Positions 22,700 to 33,457 of a DNA stretch of 64,000 nt are shown piece after piece (positions within the stretch are counted from its first letter, which is position 1; each line of letters opens with the position of its first letter). The notes under the pieces are model-generated. The model was given only the letters and a program-made list of their open reading frames with translations, had not been told where the DNA came from and made no database searches. Origin of the DNA: Hyaloscypha bicolor E (taxonomy: Eukaryota; Ascomycota; Leotiomycetes; Helotiales; Hyaloscyphaceae); the NCBI RefSeq assembly GCF_002865645.1, contig NW_020194558.1, forward strand, positions 124,001 through 188,000. Direction: 5' to 3'. The position numbers were made by a program, and so were the translations under genes.

Positions 22700-23670
22700 T
22701 TTTTCTTTATCTTTCTTCTTCTTTCTTTAAGTATTATTTAAGTCTTTCTTCCTACTATAAGGTAAATATAATCCTTTATTATATTACTAAAGAAGTCCTT
22801 AAAGAGAAAGAAAAGATATAATATATATAATATTAATAATATTAATAATCTATATCTATCTAGTAAAGATAAGTAATATAATATAGCTCAAGTATAAAGG
22901 TTTCAAGCCTTAAGAGACTATAGAAGAATAGTAAATTATACTCTCTTTATATAAAAAGCTAGAATATAGTACTAATTAAATATTAGAATAATAATTTATT
23001 AAATCTACTAAACCCCTTTCCTTCTTTAAATACCTTATAACCTTCTCTTACTACTACTAATAAATAGTTCTATCTCGAGCTTTTCGATATCCCTAATAAG
23101 ATAATACAAGTTATAAAGAATATCTATAAAATACTAGAGGTTTAAGATATAAAGTTTTATTCTAGAAAGAAGCTAGCTAACTTGGATAATTCAAAGATTA
23201 TAGTAAATCTAGAGGTAATATATAGTCAAACTCGAGGCTATTTAGTATCTATATCTTATATTAATTATACGAAAAAGAACCCCAAAAGCCTATAGTAAAA
23301 ATATATATAAGTTCAGGGCAAATTCAACCGAGCCTATTATAATTACAGATATAATAATAGTAGTAAAGTATATATCTTATACTGCCTTAATATAGTACTA
23401 AAAGATCTAGCTTCTCCCAAGTTAGCCTCTATAAAACCTTAACCTTTAAAGCTATAAATACCCTTGAAATGAAGTAATAAAGTAAAGAGACTAATAAAGG
23501 GAGAGGAAGAGAGAGAGGAAAAGAGTAAAAATAAGAATAAAGAGAATAATAGAGATAGAGATATTTCGAATATTATAGGAGATAATAGCAAGGATAATAA
23601 TAGTAAGGAAGGTATACCTCGTAATCCATAGGATCTATTATACGAACTATACAAGTTAAAGGGGGGTTAA
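22700..23670 (+). pseudogene. Degenerate plus-strand ORF near the right end of the 9.2-kb element
   Basis: A plus-strand frame is almost open from about 23080 to 23670: FDIPNKIIQVIKNIYKILEV, then NLDNSKIIVNLEVIYSQTRG, NRAYYNYRYNNSSKVYILYC, and a hydrophilic tail rich in Glu/Lys/Asn. Stops fall at codons that could have been Gln. No family was recognised. The opposite strand shows a leucine-rich frame (23439-23654), but it looks like the shadow of the charged tail. Confidence 0.4.
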
Positions 23671-24067
23671 TAGTAGTTAAGAAGGGGGGGCAGAGGCAGG
23701 AGCGGGGGCAAAGGGGGTACTAGAGATATTATAGTAAAGACAAATACAAATATTGGTATATTTAGTAACTGCAAATAGCTTTATTTTGGCTACCTCTATA
23801 TAAGTTATATATACGAGTATAATAATAGTTGCATATGCAAAATACGGTATTTTGGTTGCGGGCGATTTTTGGTGGGGTGTGTACGTACCACAAATTAGAC
23901 ATTGAAAACCGGATTCGAAAATCGCTTGATCACTTGATCCTTATCGCTTTCCGTAATCACGACATCCACAAACGATCAACCAATCTGGCATCGTTGTAAC
24001 AACAGAAGCTTCTGATGCAATAGCTCTCCCAACAAATGTTGCGCGAGGTTTGAGGTTTGGGGAGGAG

Positions 24068-26770
24068 ATGGACAGCCCGGCACCGCCCTCAACTGCTGCC
24101 GGCGAGTCTGGGAATAGTGGCAGGAGAAGGCCCAAGACTTTCCATTGCCGATACTGCTCTGATACTTTCCATCGACTGGAACATATCCAACGCCACGAGC
24201 GTACGCATACTAAGGAGAAGCCATTCCCGTGTGCCACCTGTGGTAAGGCGTTTGCGAGACGGTACGCCTCCTAGGAGGTACATGTAGAGAAACAGCTTGA
24301 CTGATAACTTTTGAAGAGACCTGGTACTTCGACACGAGAAGCTCGTCCATGATATCGAGCCAAGCAAAAATCCGAGAAGGTTAAGTACAGTTCCAAATAT
24401 TGAGACACAACTTCCCGAAACTGAGCACTCGTTCGGTCCAGCCGTCATACAGACAAGTTGGGCTCCCCAGAATTCTCCCGCTGAATCCTCGAACACTGTA
24501 AGTCAATATGCATCAAATGATATCCAGGATTCTCAAGTCATCCAAGCCGGGTTTTTTTCCGGCCCCATCAACCAACCGGCAGAAAACGACTCAACCCTCC
24601 CACCAAACATGGGCAATCTCGACTACGCCATGCCTGTGACCACAGAAATCCCAGGGGACTACAATTTATTCTTTGATAACTTCGATACTTCAAACTTCTA
24701 TCTACCTTCAACAGTCTTCGACGCCGAGTTGCCGGTTTCACTGTGGTCGAGACCAGACTTTGGAGGCAATGTGGAGCCTGAAAATGGCAACAGACGCATT
24801 CCTTTACCACGAAGTGAAAATAACGCTCTCAGCCACCTCGGCTCACGACTTCCGTCATTGCAATCACACGATCAAGATCTCATGAGTAGTGAGCCTGCTC
24901 CTCAAGCAGACTTTCTTCGAGCTGGTCCCCCTTGGAAAACATCTGGAGAGGACCACAGGCAGATCCAATCCAACTTGAGCAAGTTTGCTCATGTGTTACC
25001 CAAAGGCTTTAGTGTGCCATCGCGGCATACTCTGTCCCGCTTTTTCGAAGGCTACATCACTGGATTCCATCAACATCTTCCTTTTCTTCACATCCCAACC
25101 TTTTCCGTGTCGAGGTGCGCTCCTGAGCTATTCCTTGCTGTTGCAGCGGTTGGTGCCATGTATCGATTTGAGAGTACAAAGGGAAATAAGCTTTGGTATG
25201 CAGCAAAAGCGGTGGCTTCGGAACAGCTCAGAAGACGGCAAAGCCAACACGTTGCTGATATTCTGTCATCACCCACGCCAAGTCGTGCTTCTCTCAGCAA
25301 ATCTCCAGCATCTTGTCCCCCGCCTGAAACTCCGCATGATACTAGTCGCAGCAATCACGTCTCAGAAGCCACAGGACTTTCAAATGATATACGGTAAGTC
25401 AGGTCATGTCATGGGTATAGACTTAAATTATTGCAGTCAATTTGAGTGGCATTATTTCACTGGTTCTAGCTAAGTCGTAATATAGGTCGCCATCCGCACA
25501 AGCCCGCCTTTCCACAATCCAAACATTTCTCATTTTAATGGCAATGGGCATGTGGGGACCACCAGCGTTGCTTCGAGAAGCCATGGTAATTCAAAACCAG
25601 CTGGCACTTCTCATTCGAGAGCACGGTCTACGCGCACCCGATAATCCGAGTACGGGATCTAGCTGGGAAGATTGGATCCTGTTTGAGGGCAATTGCCGTA
25701 CTAAATGCATTGCATATTGCTTCTTTAACTTACAGTCTATTGCGTATGACACTCCTCCAGTCCTCCGCACATCGGAGATGAAGATCAATCTTCCACACTC
25801 TTCGGAGGAATGGCGAGCAGGATCCGCTGAGGAGTGGCAGCTCGCCCAAAGCAATACCCCGCAACATCCGCTCTCATTCCAACACGTCCTATCTAGACTT
25901 TTTTCAGCTACTCGAGAAGAAATACCGCCAATATCTTCCTTGGGAAATTACGTTCTCATCCATGCCATTATTCAACAAATTTATGCTGTTCGCCAAGCCT
26001 CTATGATGACCAGTCCGCCAACCGGCAATGGAAGCCTACCACCTGCGGACATTGAAAAGTTCGGGCAGGTTCTGAGGCTTTGGCAGATTGGTTGGGAAAA
26101 GGCTCCGGAGAGCAGTCTCGACCCAATGAATCCGTATGGGCCAGTGGCATTCAGCTCTACCGCCCTATTGAGACTGGCCTATATCCGACTACACTGTGAC
26201 CTTGGCCCATGTCGAGGACTGGATACTAGAGATCCACAGATAATTGCGCGCACTCTGAAGGCTTCTCTGCCACTTACTCGCAGCCCACTGCTCAGCCGGG
26301 CAATCCTTCAGGCAGCTCATGCGTTGTCGATCCCTGTGAAGATTGGTATCAAGTTTGTGGCGCATACACATACACTTCTTTGGAGTATGCAGCACAGCTT
26401 GGCAAATCTTGAGTGCGCCTTTCTACTCAGTGAGTATATGCAGTCTTCGTTCACTCCCCAACCTCAGAGCTAATTGACAGGCAAATGGCTACACATAATT
26501 GCAGACTGCATTCCAGAATTGACAGTCGACGAAAGGAATCTGCTAGAGATGGTTCGCAGTATTGTTGGGGAGACTCATTATGCGGTCGACCCTGAGAATA
26601 ATAATGAGATGAATAGAGGTGTGGAGATCAAACAGTTGAGTGTGGCGGTGGTCAGAATTTGGGCTGAGGTATTCACCGGCAGCCAACATGTATTCCGACT
26701 GGTAAAAGTCATTGGGCTGGCTTTGGAAGTCTATGCCGATCTATCAGAGGCAAACGAGTTTGTAGAGTAA
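24068..26770 (+). CDS. C2H2 zinc-finger and fungal_trans transcription factor
   Basis: Four exons (24068-24261, 24317-25393, 25486-26429, 26481-26770) join to 834 residues. Two C2H2 fingers lie at residues 27-47 (CRYC..RHERTH) and 55-76 (CATC..RHEKLVH); the second is completed only by splicing intron 1 (55 bases). A polar linker follows, then a region with GYITGFHQHLPFLHIPTF and LMAMGMWGPPALLREAM, and RTKCIAYCFFNLQSIAYDTP, typical of the fungal-specific transcription factor domain (PF04082) in C2H2 regulators. The ATG at 24068 is the first in the finger frame. Intron 2 is long for this locus (92 bases). The right end of the 9.2-kb transposon lies 112 bases upstream of the ATG, so its promoter is probably displaced. 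The protein is nuclear; targets are unknown. Confidence 0.87.
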
Positions 26771-26914
26771 AAAGATGCTGCCCAGAAATCAAGTTGCTTT
26801 TGAGTTTTCCATGCTCCTCAAAAAGAGTTTATACGATTCCCTTATCGCACCAAGCCGGTCGATGTAAGATTATAAAAGCGTCCGTTATAGGGTCAAGCCA
26901 TTACTCATCCAGGA

Positions 26915-28953
26915 TTAAACAGTTTCAGTACTGTTCTCGCCCTCTACCTCAATGTGCACCCTCTGCGGAGGTGTGTTCTTGTCCAAGTCGGCATGCTCGA
27001 TATTGTGATCCCCGTTGATGAAGTCCTTAGCATTCTCGATATTGCCGTACATATCTACAACGTCATCGCCAAACACTGCAGACATCTGCTCTAAAGTGAA
27101 CCCCTTAGTCTTTGGGGACATCGTTAGCAAAGGTCCCCCCCCCCCCCCAAGAAAGGAGCGAAACACTTACATCCGGGAAGAAGAAAATCACCACAAGCGC
27201 CATGACAGATGTCAGTGCAATGAACACTACATAGTAGAGAGCACCGATATTTGCGAATGCTGGTCCAGCAGCACCTGTGAAGATACATCCCCAAAACAAG
27301 ACTGGTGAAAGTGATACAGAAACACCGATGGCGCGATACTCTCCAGGATACAACTCAGAACTGTATACCAATGAGGCACACTCAACCCCAGTGGCATAGC
27401 TGGATCTCTGTTAAGTCTTTTGTGTCGGACGGTATTGAGGTGGCGACTTACACGATAATCATGAGGAACGTGAACACCGCAGCTGCGGTATTTCCAGCTT
27501 TGTTGTCGGTTCCTGAGTATAGATATGTAGTGGTGCAAAGCACGATTAACATACAATCAAGAATAACAAGGGACACCGCTGCGCGAGCCAATATTAGCTT
27601 GGTCCCTGGCCAGTACAACAAGGAGACGCACCAACAAGTTTCTTCCTTCCAACATAATCACCGAGCATTCCGCCGCAAAAATTACCAGTGCCGTTAAGGA
27701 CAGACCAAATGGAACCAAATATCCCGGCCATGAAAGCAGAGTACCCAAGAGATTGATAGATTGTTGATTGGTAAGCTATTTGAAACATGTCAGCTAAAGG
27801 TAACGTTGTTCAGAATAGAATTTAACCTACTGAGCACTACAAGCAGCCCACTGCATTGGGTACAACTCATCGAAAGAAACCCAATCAAGAACCTCTTCTG
27901 CAATGACCTCTTCTTCAAAGCCTGCCACATCGGCAGGTGGTTTTGATTCTCATAGTCAATCTGATTCTTAATGACGAACAGCTCTTTCTGAGCAAAGAGG
28001 TGATTTGGATCACTAGCTTTCTTGTGGAGAGCGATGAGAACTTTTTTGGCTTCTTCGGCACGGTCGTGCATGTATACTAGCAATTTCGGTCAGCTTTTCT
28101 TGTGTACAGAAAGCAATAACTTACGCCATCGTGGACTCTCAGGTAGGAACCAGACGACGATAAGGAGTACCAGTGGAAAAATTGTCTGCAACGCGAGTGG
28201 GACACGCCATCCAACCTTCAAATGTGAGCGAGGGTTTCAACAGTGAGCATGAATAGGAAGACTCACATTTCCTCCAGTGTGAAAGAAGCCCACACCAATC
28301 CAACCGGAGATCATCGAACCATATCCGATCAGCGATGCTGGTAGCATTAGCCCCAAGCATAGAGATCATTGTTTTCTACAGCTCACCATGTATACCAACA
28401 AGCAAGCCACGATTTGACGGCGGAGCAGTTTCGGCTTGGTAAAGTGGCACAGCAGGTAGAAGAACACCCATGCCAGCTCCGACAATGAGTCTAGCGACAA
28501 TCATCATAGCAGGATTGATACTCCCAGCCTGCAATACGGCTCCAATTACGGATACTGTGGCTCCCAACGCTATGCCGCTCTTGCGTCCGTAACGATTTCC
28601 GAAAGCCGTGTAGGACACGCAAGCGAAGAAGCCGCCGACATAGAGAATAGTGTTCCACCAGGCGATGATGCTGGTGGTGTTGGCTGCTCCGGGTCCCTCT
28701 AGCTCGAGATTCATGTACTCGTAGAAAGCTGCTTTCTCGAGCGTCTGCAACACAAGCCAGTCAACGTCTTTTTTGATACGGAAGGAGAGTTGGAAGCTTA
28801 CATTGCCCAGAATTGCAGCTGCATAGCCATATGTTAAACTACCAAACGCAGCAGTTACCGAAACCTGTGGATGCGTTCAGTTTAATTCTGTCAGCGAGTG
28901 TAACTATGTAAGGATACACAAACCAGAATATTGTATCCAGATGGATTATTCAT
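26915..28953 (-). CDS. MFS sugar (hexose-type) transporter
   Basis: Ten exons on the minus strand (28924-28953, 28802-28864, 28387-28744, 28267-28337, 28125-28215, 27831-28076, 27632-27775, 27452-27578, 27171-27399, 26915-27109) join in frame to 517 residues. Family motifs occur in order: TAFGNRYGRKSGIALG (loop 2-3), VPLYQAETAPPSNRG (loop 4-5), FLPESPRW before the central loop, YVGRKKL (loop 8-9) and SELYPGEYRAIGVS (after helix 10). Twelve helices are expected and the C-terminal tail is acidic. Introns are 48-61 bases; intron 9 contains a run of about 14 G on the coding strand. All splice sites are GT..AG, and the tiny first exon of ten codons is supported by frame and motif (MNNPSGYNIL). The substrate is probably a hexose or related polyol. 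Convergent with the C2H2 regulator, with 144 bases between. Confidence 0.87.
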
Positions 28954-30050
28954 CTTGGGTATTGGTTGTTTTACTTCTAAGGACTATGTTTCCTAGATAG
29001 CGGGTCGAGCTCGCTGTGATTCAGGAAACGATTCTTTGGCGATGGCGATGGCGATGCCTAAACCTTTCTCTTCGATAGTGAATGATGGGTGTACGGAGAT
29101 TGCGGCATAAAGTGACGGGACTACAGGGCATTTGTACCGCAAGTTCACTTACAGGCCACTTTCTACCCCTGAGGATCTTCCACGACCTTGTAAATGTCTC
29201 ACAGCCTTGATTTGGGGCTTTAGGCCTAGATTTACAAGGCATAGCGGGCGTGGTAAACCTTAAGCCACTCCCTGGAGTCCGCTAAGACCCCTACGCGAGC
29301 GTAAATGCCCTGTAATCCCTTCATGGGCGGTGAGAAGGGGGGGGAGGCGGACGTAGTATTGACATAAAACGGAGCAGCTAAGTCGATGAATGCCTCATTT
29401 CTGAAACCAGTTGAATTAAATTAGATTCAGGAAAGAATTGGGACTCCGCGGGGAGGACTCATATCCCTGGAGCTCCAATCACCACATGAATTGGGCAGGA
29501 AAGGGGTGCCATGCATCAAAACTGTTCCCTGACTATTGGACGCCTTTCGAATCTTGTTGTACGACTTGGATGTGTCCATAGGTGAAAAGCACTAGCAAGT
29601 TGAGGATCACTGGATGCCAAGCTAGCAAGGTCACTCACACTCCCTTTTAGCCCCCATTCTTGCCGTAGCTGACTGCCGAGGAAGTCGGGCTGCGGACCCC
29701 ACACTAGGTGCTACCAAACTCCCCTGTTCCTTGCTCTCACAGCCCCATTCTCCATTCTCCATTCTCCATTCCCTAATCTCCTTTTGGATCTCGGTTGCTA
29801 TAGTGCAGAACATCCGATATGTACACCCTGAAGGTCTTGACGTAATAAAGTGATACCTTCAACGGATTGGGATGCTGAGCACAAGGAGTTCGAACATCTT
29901 TAATTATAAGATCATTTTCACTTCCAAAAACCAACTGGGAGAATATTTCAACACCCAATCCTCGCTGAATTTCACTCCTGCGCCCACTCTTCTGAACCGT
30001 TGCACCACATCCATCACAAAAAAAAGGAGCCGGGCATAACCCTCGTCGCC
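28954..30050. other. Intergenic region with a decayed MITE
   Basis: About 1.1 kb separates the divergent sugar transporter and monooxygenase. It holds a truncated TA-flanked MITE (29094-29322), a short GGCGAT tandem near 29038-29056, and otherwise no recognisable gene. The last 100 bases are the monooxygenase leader. Confidence 0.55.
29094..29322. mobile_element. TA-flanked MITE, internally deleted and 3'-truncated copy
   Basis: Starts TA-CGGAGATTGCGGCATAAAG, nearly the same as the left end of the element at 13344, and ends AAATGCCCTGTAATCCCTTC, which lacks about the outer 20 bases of the right end. About 200 internal bases present in the other copy are missing; the junction falls at a short ACC(CC) microhomology. 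It is a fossil of the same family. Confidence 0.75.
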
Positions 30051-31670
30051 ATGGGAAGCATCACAGAGCCTTCACTCGACTATGAAGTCATCATCATTGG
30101 GGCTGGCTTTTCCGGAATCTACTCTCTCATCAAAATGAGGGAGTTGGGGGTGCGGGTAAAGGTGATCGAAGCAGGCAGTCAAGTGGGGGGCACATGGTAC
30201 TGGAATCGTTATCCCGGTGCTCGATTCGACTCTGAAAGTGTTTCCTACGGTTTCTCTTTCTCCAAAGAACTTCTTGATGAGTGGAAGTGGGAAGAGAGCT
30301 TCTCACCTCAGCCGGAGACCGAGAAATACGCGAACTTCGTTTGCGACAAATTCGACCTTCGTCGGGACATTCAGCTTGACACTCGAATCACCGCTGCTCA
30401 GTTTCACGCCAGCAGTCGGTCCTGGCAATTAATGAGCGAAGTTGGAGAGACTTTTACCTCGAGATATCTCATCACGGCCATGGGGCCATTGACGCAGGCA
30501 ACTTTGCCGAATGTACCGGGCGTTCGTGATTTCAAAGGCCAAGCGTTTCACACTTCCCGATGGCCAGATGATTCTCCGGATCTATCCAACAAGAGAGTGG
30601 CAGTTATTGGAACCGGGGCCACCGGAATACAAACCATCCAGACAATCGCCAGCGATGTTGGACACTTGGCTGTGTTTCAGCGGCAGCCTAATTGGTCAAA
30701 ACCGCTTCACAACACCAAAATATCTGATGAAGAGATGGCAAAGATCCGACTACGTTACCCAGAGATCTTCCAGCGGTGCAAAGAGACCTCAAACGCTTTC
30801 ATACACGGAAATGGGGACACGAGAAAAACAGTAGAGGTTCCTAAGGAGGAACGCGAAGCATTCTGGGAGAAACTCTATGCAGAACCGGGCTTCGGAATTG
30901 TCCTATCCAATTTCCAGGATATCCACAAAGATAAAGAAGCAAACGGCCTTCTCAGTGAGTTCATTGCAAATAAGATTCGGTCGCGAGTCCACGACCCTGC
31001 CATTGCCGAGAAACTGATTCCGAGAAACCACGGTGTTGGTACGAAAAGATTACCGCTTGAAACGCATTATTTCGAGGTTTACAACCAACCAAATGTCGAG
31101 TTGGTCGACCTTCGCGATACTCCTCTTGAGTGCATCACGGAAAAGGGAATCCGGACCACGGAGAAAGAGCATGAATTTGACATCATCATCTACGCCACTG
31201 GCTTCGATGCCATTACCGGAGCCTTTGATGCCATCAACTTCATTGGCGTAAATGGTACAAAACTGCGAGACATGTGGAAGGAAGGCCCCAGAACATATCT
31301 CGGCATAACGGTGCAGGATTTCCCTAACATGTTCATGATCATGGGTCCACATCAAGCCATGGGGAACATTCCAAGGAGCATTGAGTATGCTGTTGCATGG
31401 GTATCTTCTCTCATCGCCTTCTGCCGCGAACGCGGTATCACGTGGGTGGAGCCCACGCCAGAGCTTACGGAGGAGTGGTATGAGCATGTCAATAATTGTG
31501 CTGTTGGATTGCTGGCCAACGATGTTGACTCGTGGATGACTGGCGTCAACAAGAATGTGGCAACTCGGCAGAAGCGGATCATAATGCGGTATCAGGGCGG
31601 AATTCTCGTTTTTAGAAAGTACTGTGATAGGGTGGCGGCAAGTAAATATGCCGGCATGAAGCTGTTGTAG
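30051..31670 (+). CDS. FAD/NADPH Baeyer-Villiger-type monooxygenase
   Basis: A single exon of 539 residues. The ATG at 30051 is the first in frame just before the FAD-binding Rossmann motif IIIGAGFSG (residues 14-22). The Baeyer-Villiger signature FxGxxxHxxxWP appears as FKGQAFHTSRWP (about residues 161-172), followed by the NADPH-binding VAVIGTGATGIQTIQ (about 184-198). VGGTWYWNRYPGARFDSES and IIYATGFDAITGAF are also typical of cyclohexanone/phenylacetone-monooxygenase-like enzymes. Such enzymes insert oxygen next to a ketone to give an ester or lactone. A decayed esterase lies downstream, which could once have hydrolysed the product. No N-terminal signal is seen and the C-terminal residues SKYAGMKLL carry no clear peroxisomal tag. 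The gene appears intact. Confidence 0.9.
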   Translation: MGSITEPSLDYEVIIIGAGFSGIYSLIKMRELGVRVKVIEAGSQVGGTWYWNRYPGARFDSESVSYGFSFSKELLDEWKWEESFSPQPETEKYANFVCDKFDLRRDIQLDTRITAAQFHASSRSWQLMSEVGETFTSRYLITAMGPLTQATLPNVPGVRDFKGQAFHTSRWPDDSPDLSNKRVAVIGTGATGIQTIQTIASDVGHLAVFQRQPNWSKPLHNTKISDEEMAKIRLRYPEIFQRCKETSNAFIHGNGDTRKTVEVPKEEREAFWEKLYAEPGFGIVLSNFQDIHKDKEANGLLSEFIANKIRSRVHDPAIAEKLIPRNHGVGTKRLPLETHYFEVYNQPNVELVDLRDTPLECITEKGIRTTEKEHEFDIIIYATGFDAITGAFDAINFIGVNGTKLRDMWKEGPRTYLGITVQDFPNMFMIMGPHQAMGNIPRSIEYAVAWVSSLIAFCRERGITWVEPTPELTEEWYEHVNNCAVGLLANDVDSWMTGVNKNVATRQKRIIMRYQGGILVFRKYCDRVAASKYAGMKLL

Positions 31671-32059
31671 AAGAGATAAATTGATTTATTATGGAGTTAT
31701 ACTGAGCGTTCAACCGTTAATTCATTCATTTCGATGATCTCCATTCTGAAGAAGAATTCTGCTCGCGTGATTAGAAAGGGTGAGATGAGACTTCCGAAAT
31801 TATTGTTTTATGTCTTCTCAACATTCGCATCAAAAACGGGTATGACGAAAAAATTCTAAAGACTCGTATAACTGTCACTAGTGAGCTATTATTCTTTTCA
31901 AGTAGAAATACAGGGATCGTGTTGCAAGGTGACAATTTTTTGTTCAGTCTCCCTCCAAGCCTACCAGCCCTCACCTACATCTCCCAATTCCCGACTGCCG
32001 ACCTCCGTTTCCATCAGTTGAGGAGGGTATTGTTTCGATACTTTGTCGAGTGAAGGCGG
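31671..32059. other. No gene recognised
   Basis: Downstream region of the monooxygenase. AT-rich but not at the level of the transposon blocks. No motif was identified before the esterase remnant begins. Confidence 0.5.
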
Positions 32060-32870
32060 ATTCTGCTCCTGGATCGTCGAAAAAGTTGGTATGATCGTTG
32101 TTAACGTCTGCTACCGACACACTTCAGACTGGAAGTTGCCTGGACTGCGAAAAGATGCTTTCGATGCTCTGAGTTGGATATTGGTGACTTGGAGATGATT
32201 GGAGAAGATCGAGAGAAAGTGCTGGTTGGAGGGAGATCGGGTGGATCGAATCTTGCTGCAGGGGTTGCTCTTCGTGATAAGGAAGTTGCAAGTGCCTTCA
32301 ATGGCCACAGAGATTTTATTGCTGATAGCAGATAGCATGTCAAGAACCACATCAAAGGGTTGTTCCTAGATCTCCCTCATGTCGTTCACACAGATGCTTC
32401 CCTTAAAGAGCTCATCGCGTTAGGCAAATATTCCTACGAAAAGAATATCGATGCGCTAATTCTCCCGTTGAGCATGATCAACTAGTCCATTGAATTCATT
32501 GATGTGAAAGCCCAGAGAGAGAAGTATTATAGTGCTCTGCTTGCTCCTAAGGATGAGCTGGCTGGATTTCCAGCTACGCATTTCTCGCTTGCCGGACGTG
32601 ATCCGCTGAGAGATGAAGCACTGCTGTTTGAGGAGAAATTGAAACGAGCTGCGTGAGTGAAAACCTCTAGTCCCTTGTCATTTGTGATCATGTTTCTGAC
32701 CAATTCAAAGGGTCAAGGTTGGTGTGAATGTATATCCTGGTGTACCACACGGATTTAGTCGTTGTGGAGATCTGCGGTCAAGCTATCAGTATGACAAGGA
32801 CCTCTTGAAGGCCTTTCAATGGTTGCTCCAGCAGCAGAGAAGAACTGGCGGGATTTCCAGTGCCCAAGCG
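32060..32870 (+). pseudogene. Alpha/beta-hydrolase (HSL-type esterase) remnant
   Basis: Broken frames preserve the middle and C-terminal parts of a fungal alpha/beta-hydrolase-3 esterase. At 32091 MIVVNVCYRHTSDWKLPGLR and DAFDALSWIL match the segment after the oxyanion-hole motif. A shifted GGSNLAAGVAL stands where the nucleophile elbow GxSAGGNLAAG is expected. Later SLAGRDPLRDEALLFEE carries the catalytic-Asp region, and after a probable intron VYPGVPHGFSRCGDL carries the catalytic His. The N-terminal HGGG part is absent and at least three stops or shifts interrupt it, for example at 32335-32337 and 32483-32485. It lies about 400 bases after the Baeyer-Villiger-type monooxygenase in the same direction, a common pairing in fungal catabolic clusters. 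Confidence 0.75.
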
Positions 32871-33457
32871 AAAGTTGCATATTCACTTCTCCAATGTTCA
32901 AGTAAGGCAAGGTTCTTTCGACTTCGAGTCCCCTCGTAGTTGTAAAAGACTGAAACTCTTCGGCGGCTTTTAAGATCCGACTTCAGCTGGCAAATAGGGA
33001 TATTTTCTTCCTGCTCGGCCCGACTCGCAAACGAAACTCGGAGTTGGCTGTTGTGTTACTTCGATTCTGAAGGGCGTGGGGGCGCCGGAGCCCAAGAAGC
33101 CCCCACAAACGAAGGCAGTAGAAATATACCTGCTTAGACGAGTCTCGTGGAAGGTTTCTCCTAGAGAACAATACGAAACATCTTCGCCATTGTTAATATT
33201 GTAAAGGGTGGTTGAGGAAAAGGGGGGCAATTGAGTGCTGATAACGTGGGGCATCTCCGACCCCTGGGCAGCATCGGACCGAGCTTCCGGCGCTTCGGGT
33301 AGCACTCACTTTCTGCCGTGATTTATCCGGAAGCTCGACGACCTTCAAGAACCGCGCCCGCTCGCCTCTCCTCTCCCACTCCCGAGACACGACCTCCCAG
33401 AACTGCGACAAGACATCCCACAGCATCCGAATCGCCTCCCTTCCATTCCCGAGAGCA
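32871..33457. promoter_or_regulatory. Upstream region of the Zn2Cys6 regulator
   Basis: About 590 bases without a recognised gene; GC-rich in its second half, with open frames that are shadows of each other. It must contain the promoter of the regulator at 33458. No defined site was identified. Confidence 0.45.

Larger units (their letters stand above)
14732..23955. mobile_element. 9.2-kb TIR DNA transposon with integrase-like DDE remnant (IS3EU-like), RIP-degraded
   Basis: The ends are long inverted repeats of about 125 bases beginning TACGGAAAGCGATAAGGATC, and the six bases ATCACG occur immediately outside both (14726-14731 and 23956-23961). Inside, the DNA is extremely AT- and TpA-rich with stops mainly at former Gln/Trp codons, the pattern left by RIP. 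Four degenerate coding blocks can be followed: plus-strand 15640-17480, minus-strand 17660-20095, minus-strand integrase-like 20230-21600, and plus-strand 22700-23670. TAC..GTA termini, a target duplication of about six bases and an integrase-like transposase resemble what I recall of the IS3EU superfamily; that name is inference. It sits between the HET pseudogene and the C2H2 regulator, ending 112 bases before the regulator's ATG. A second copy starts at 63803, and a short relative lies at 38855-39396. Confidence 0.85.

Noticed and set aside
23439..23654. Leucine/serine-rich minus-strand open frame resembling membrane helices
   Set aside because: It is antisense to a charged Glu/Lys/Asn-rich tail of the plus-strand ORF, which is the better-supported reading.
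14732..23955. Polinton/Maverick identity for the 9.2-kb element, suggested by integrase and six-base duplication
   Set aside because: No DNA polymerase B, packaging ATPase or protease traces were seen and the length is too short; the similarity is limited to the integrase core.
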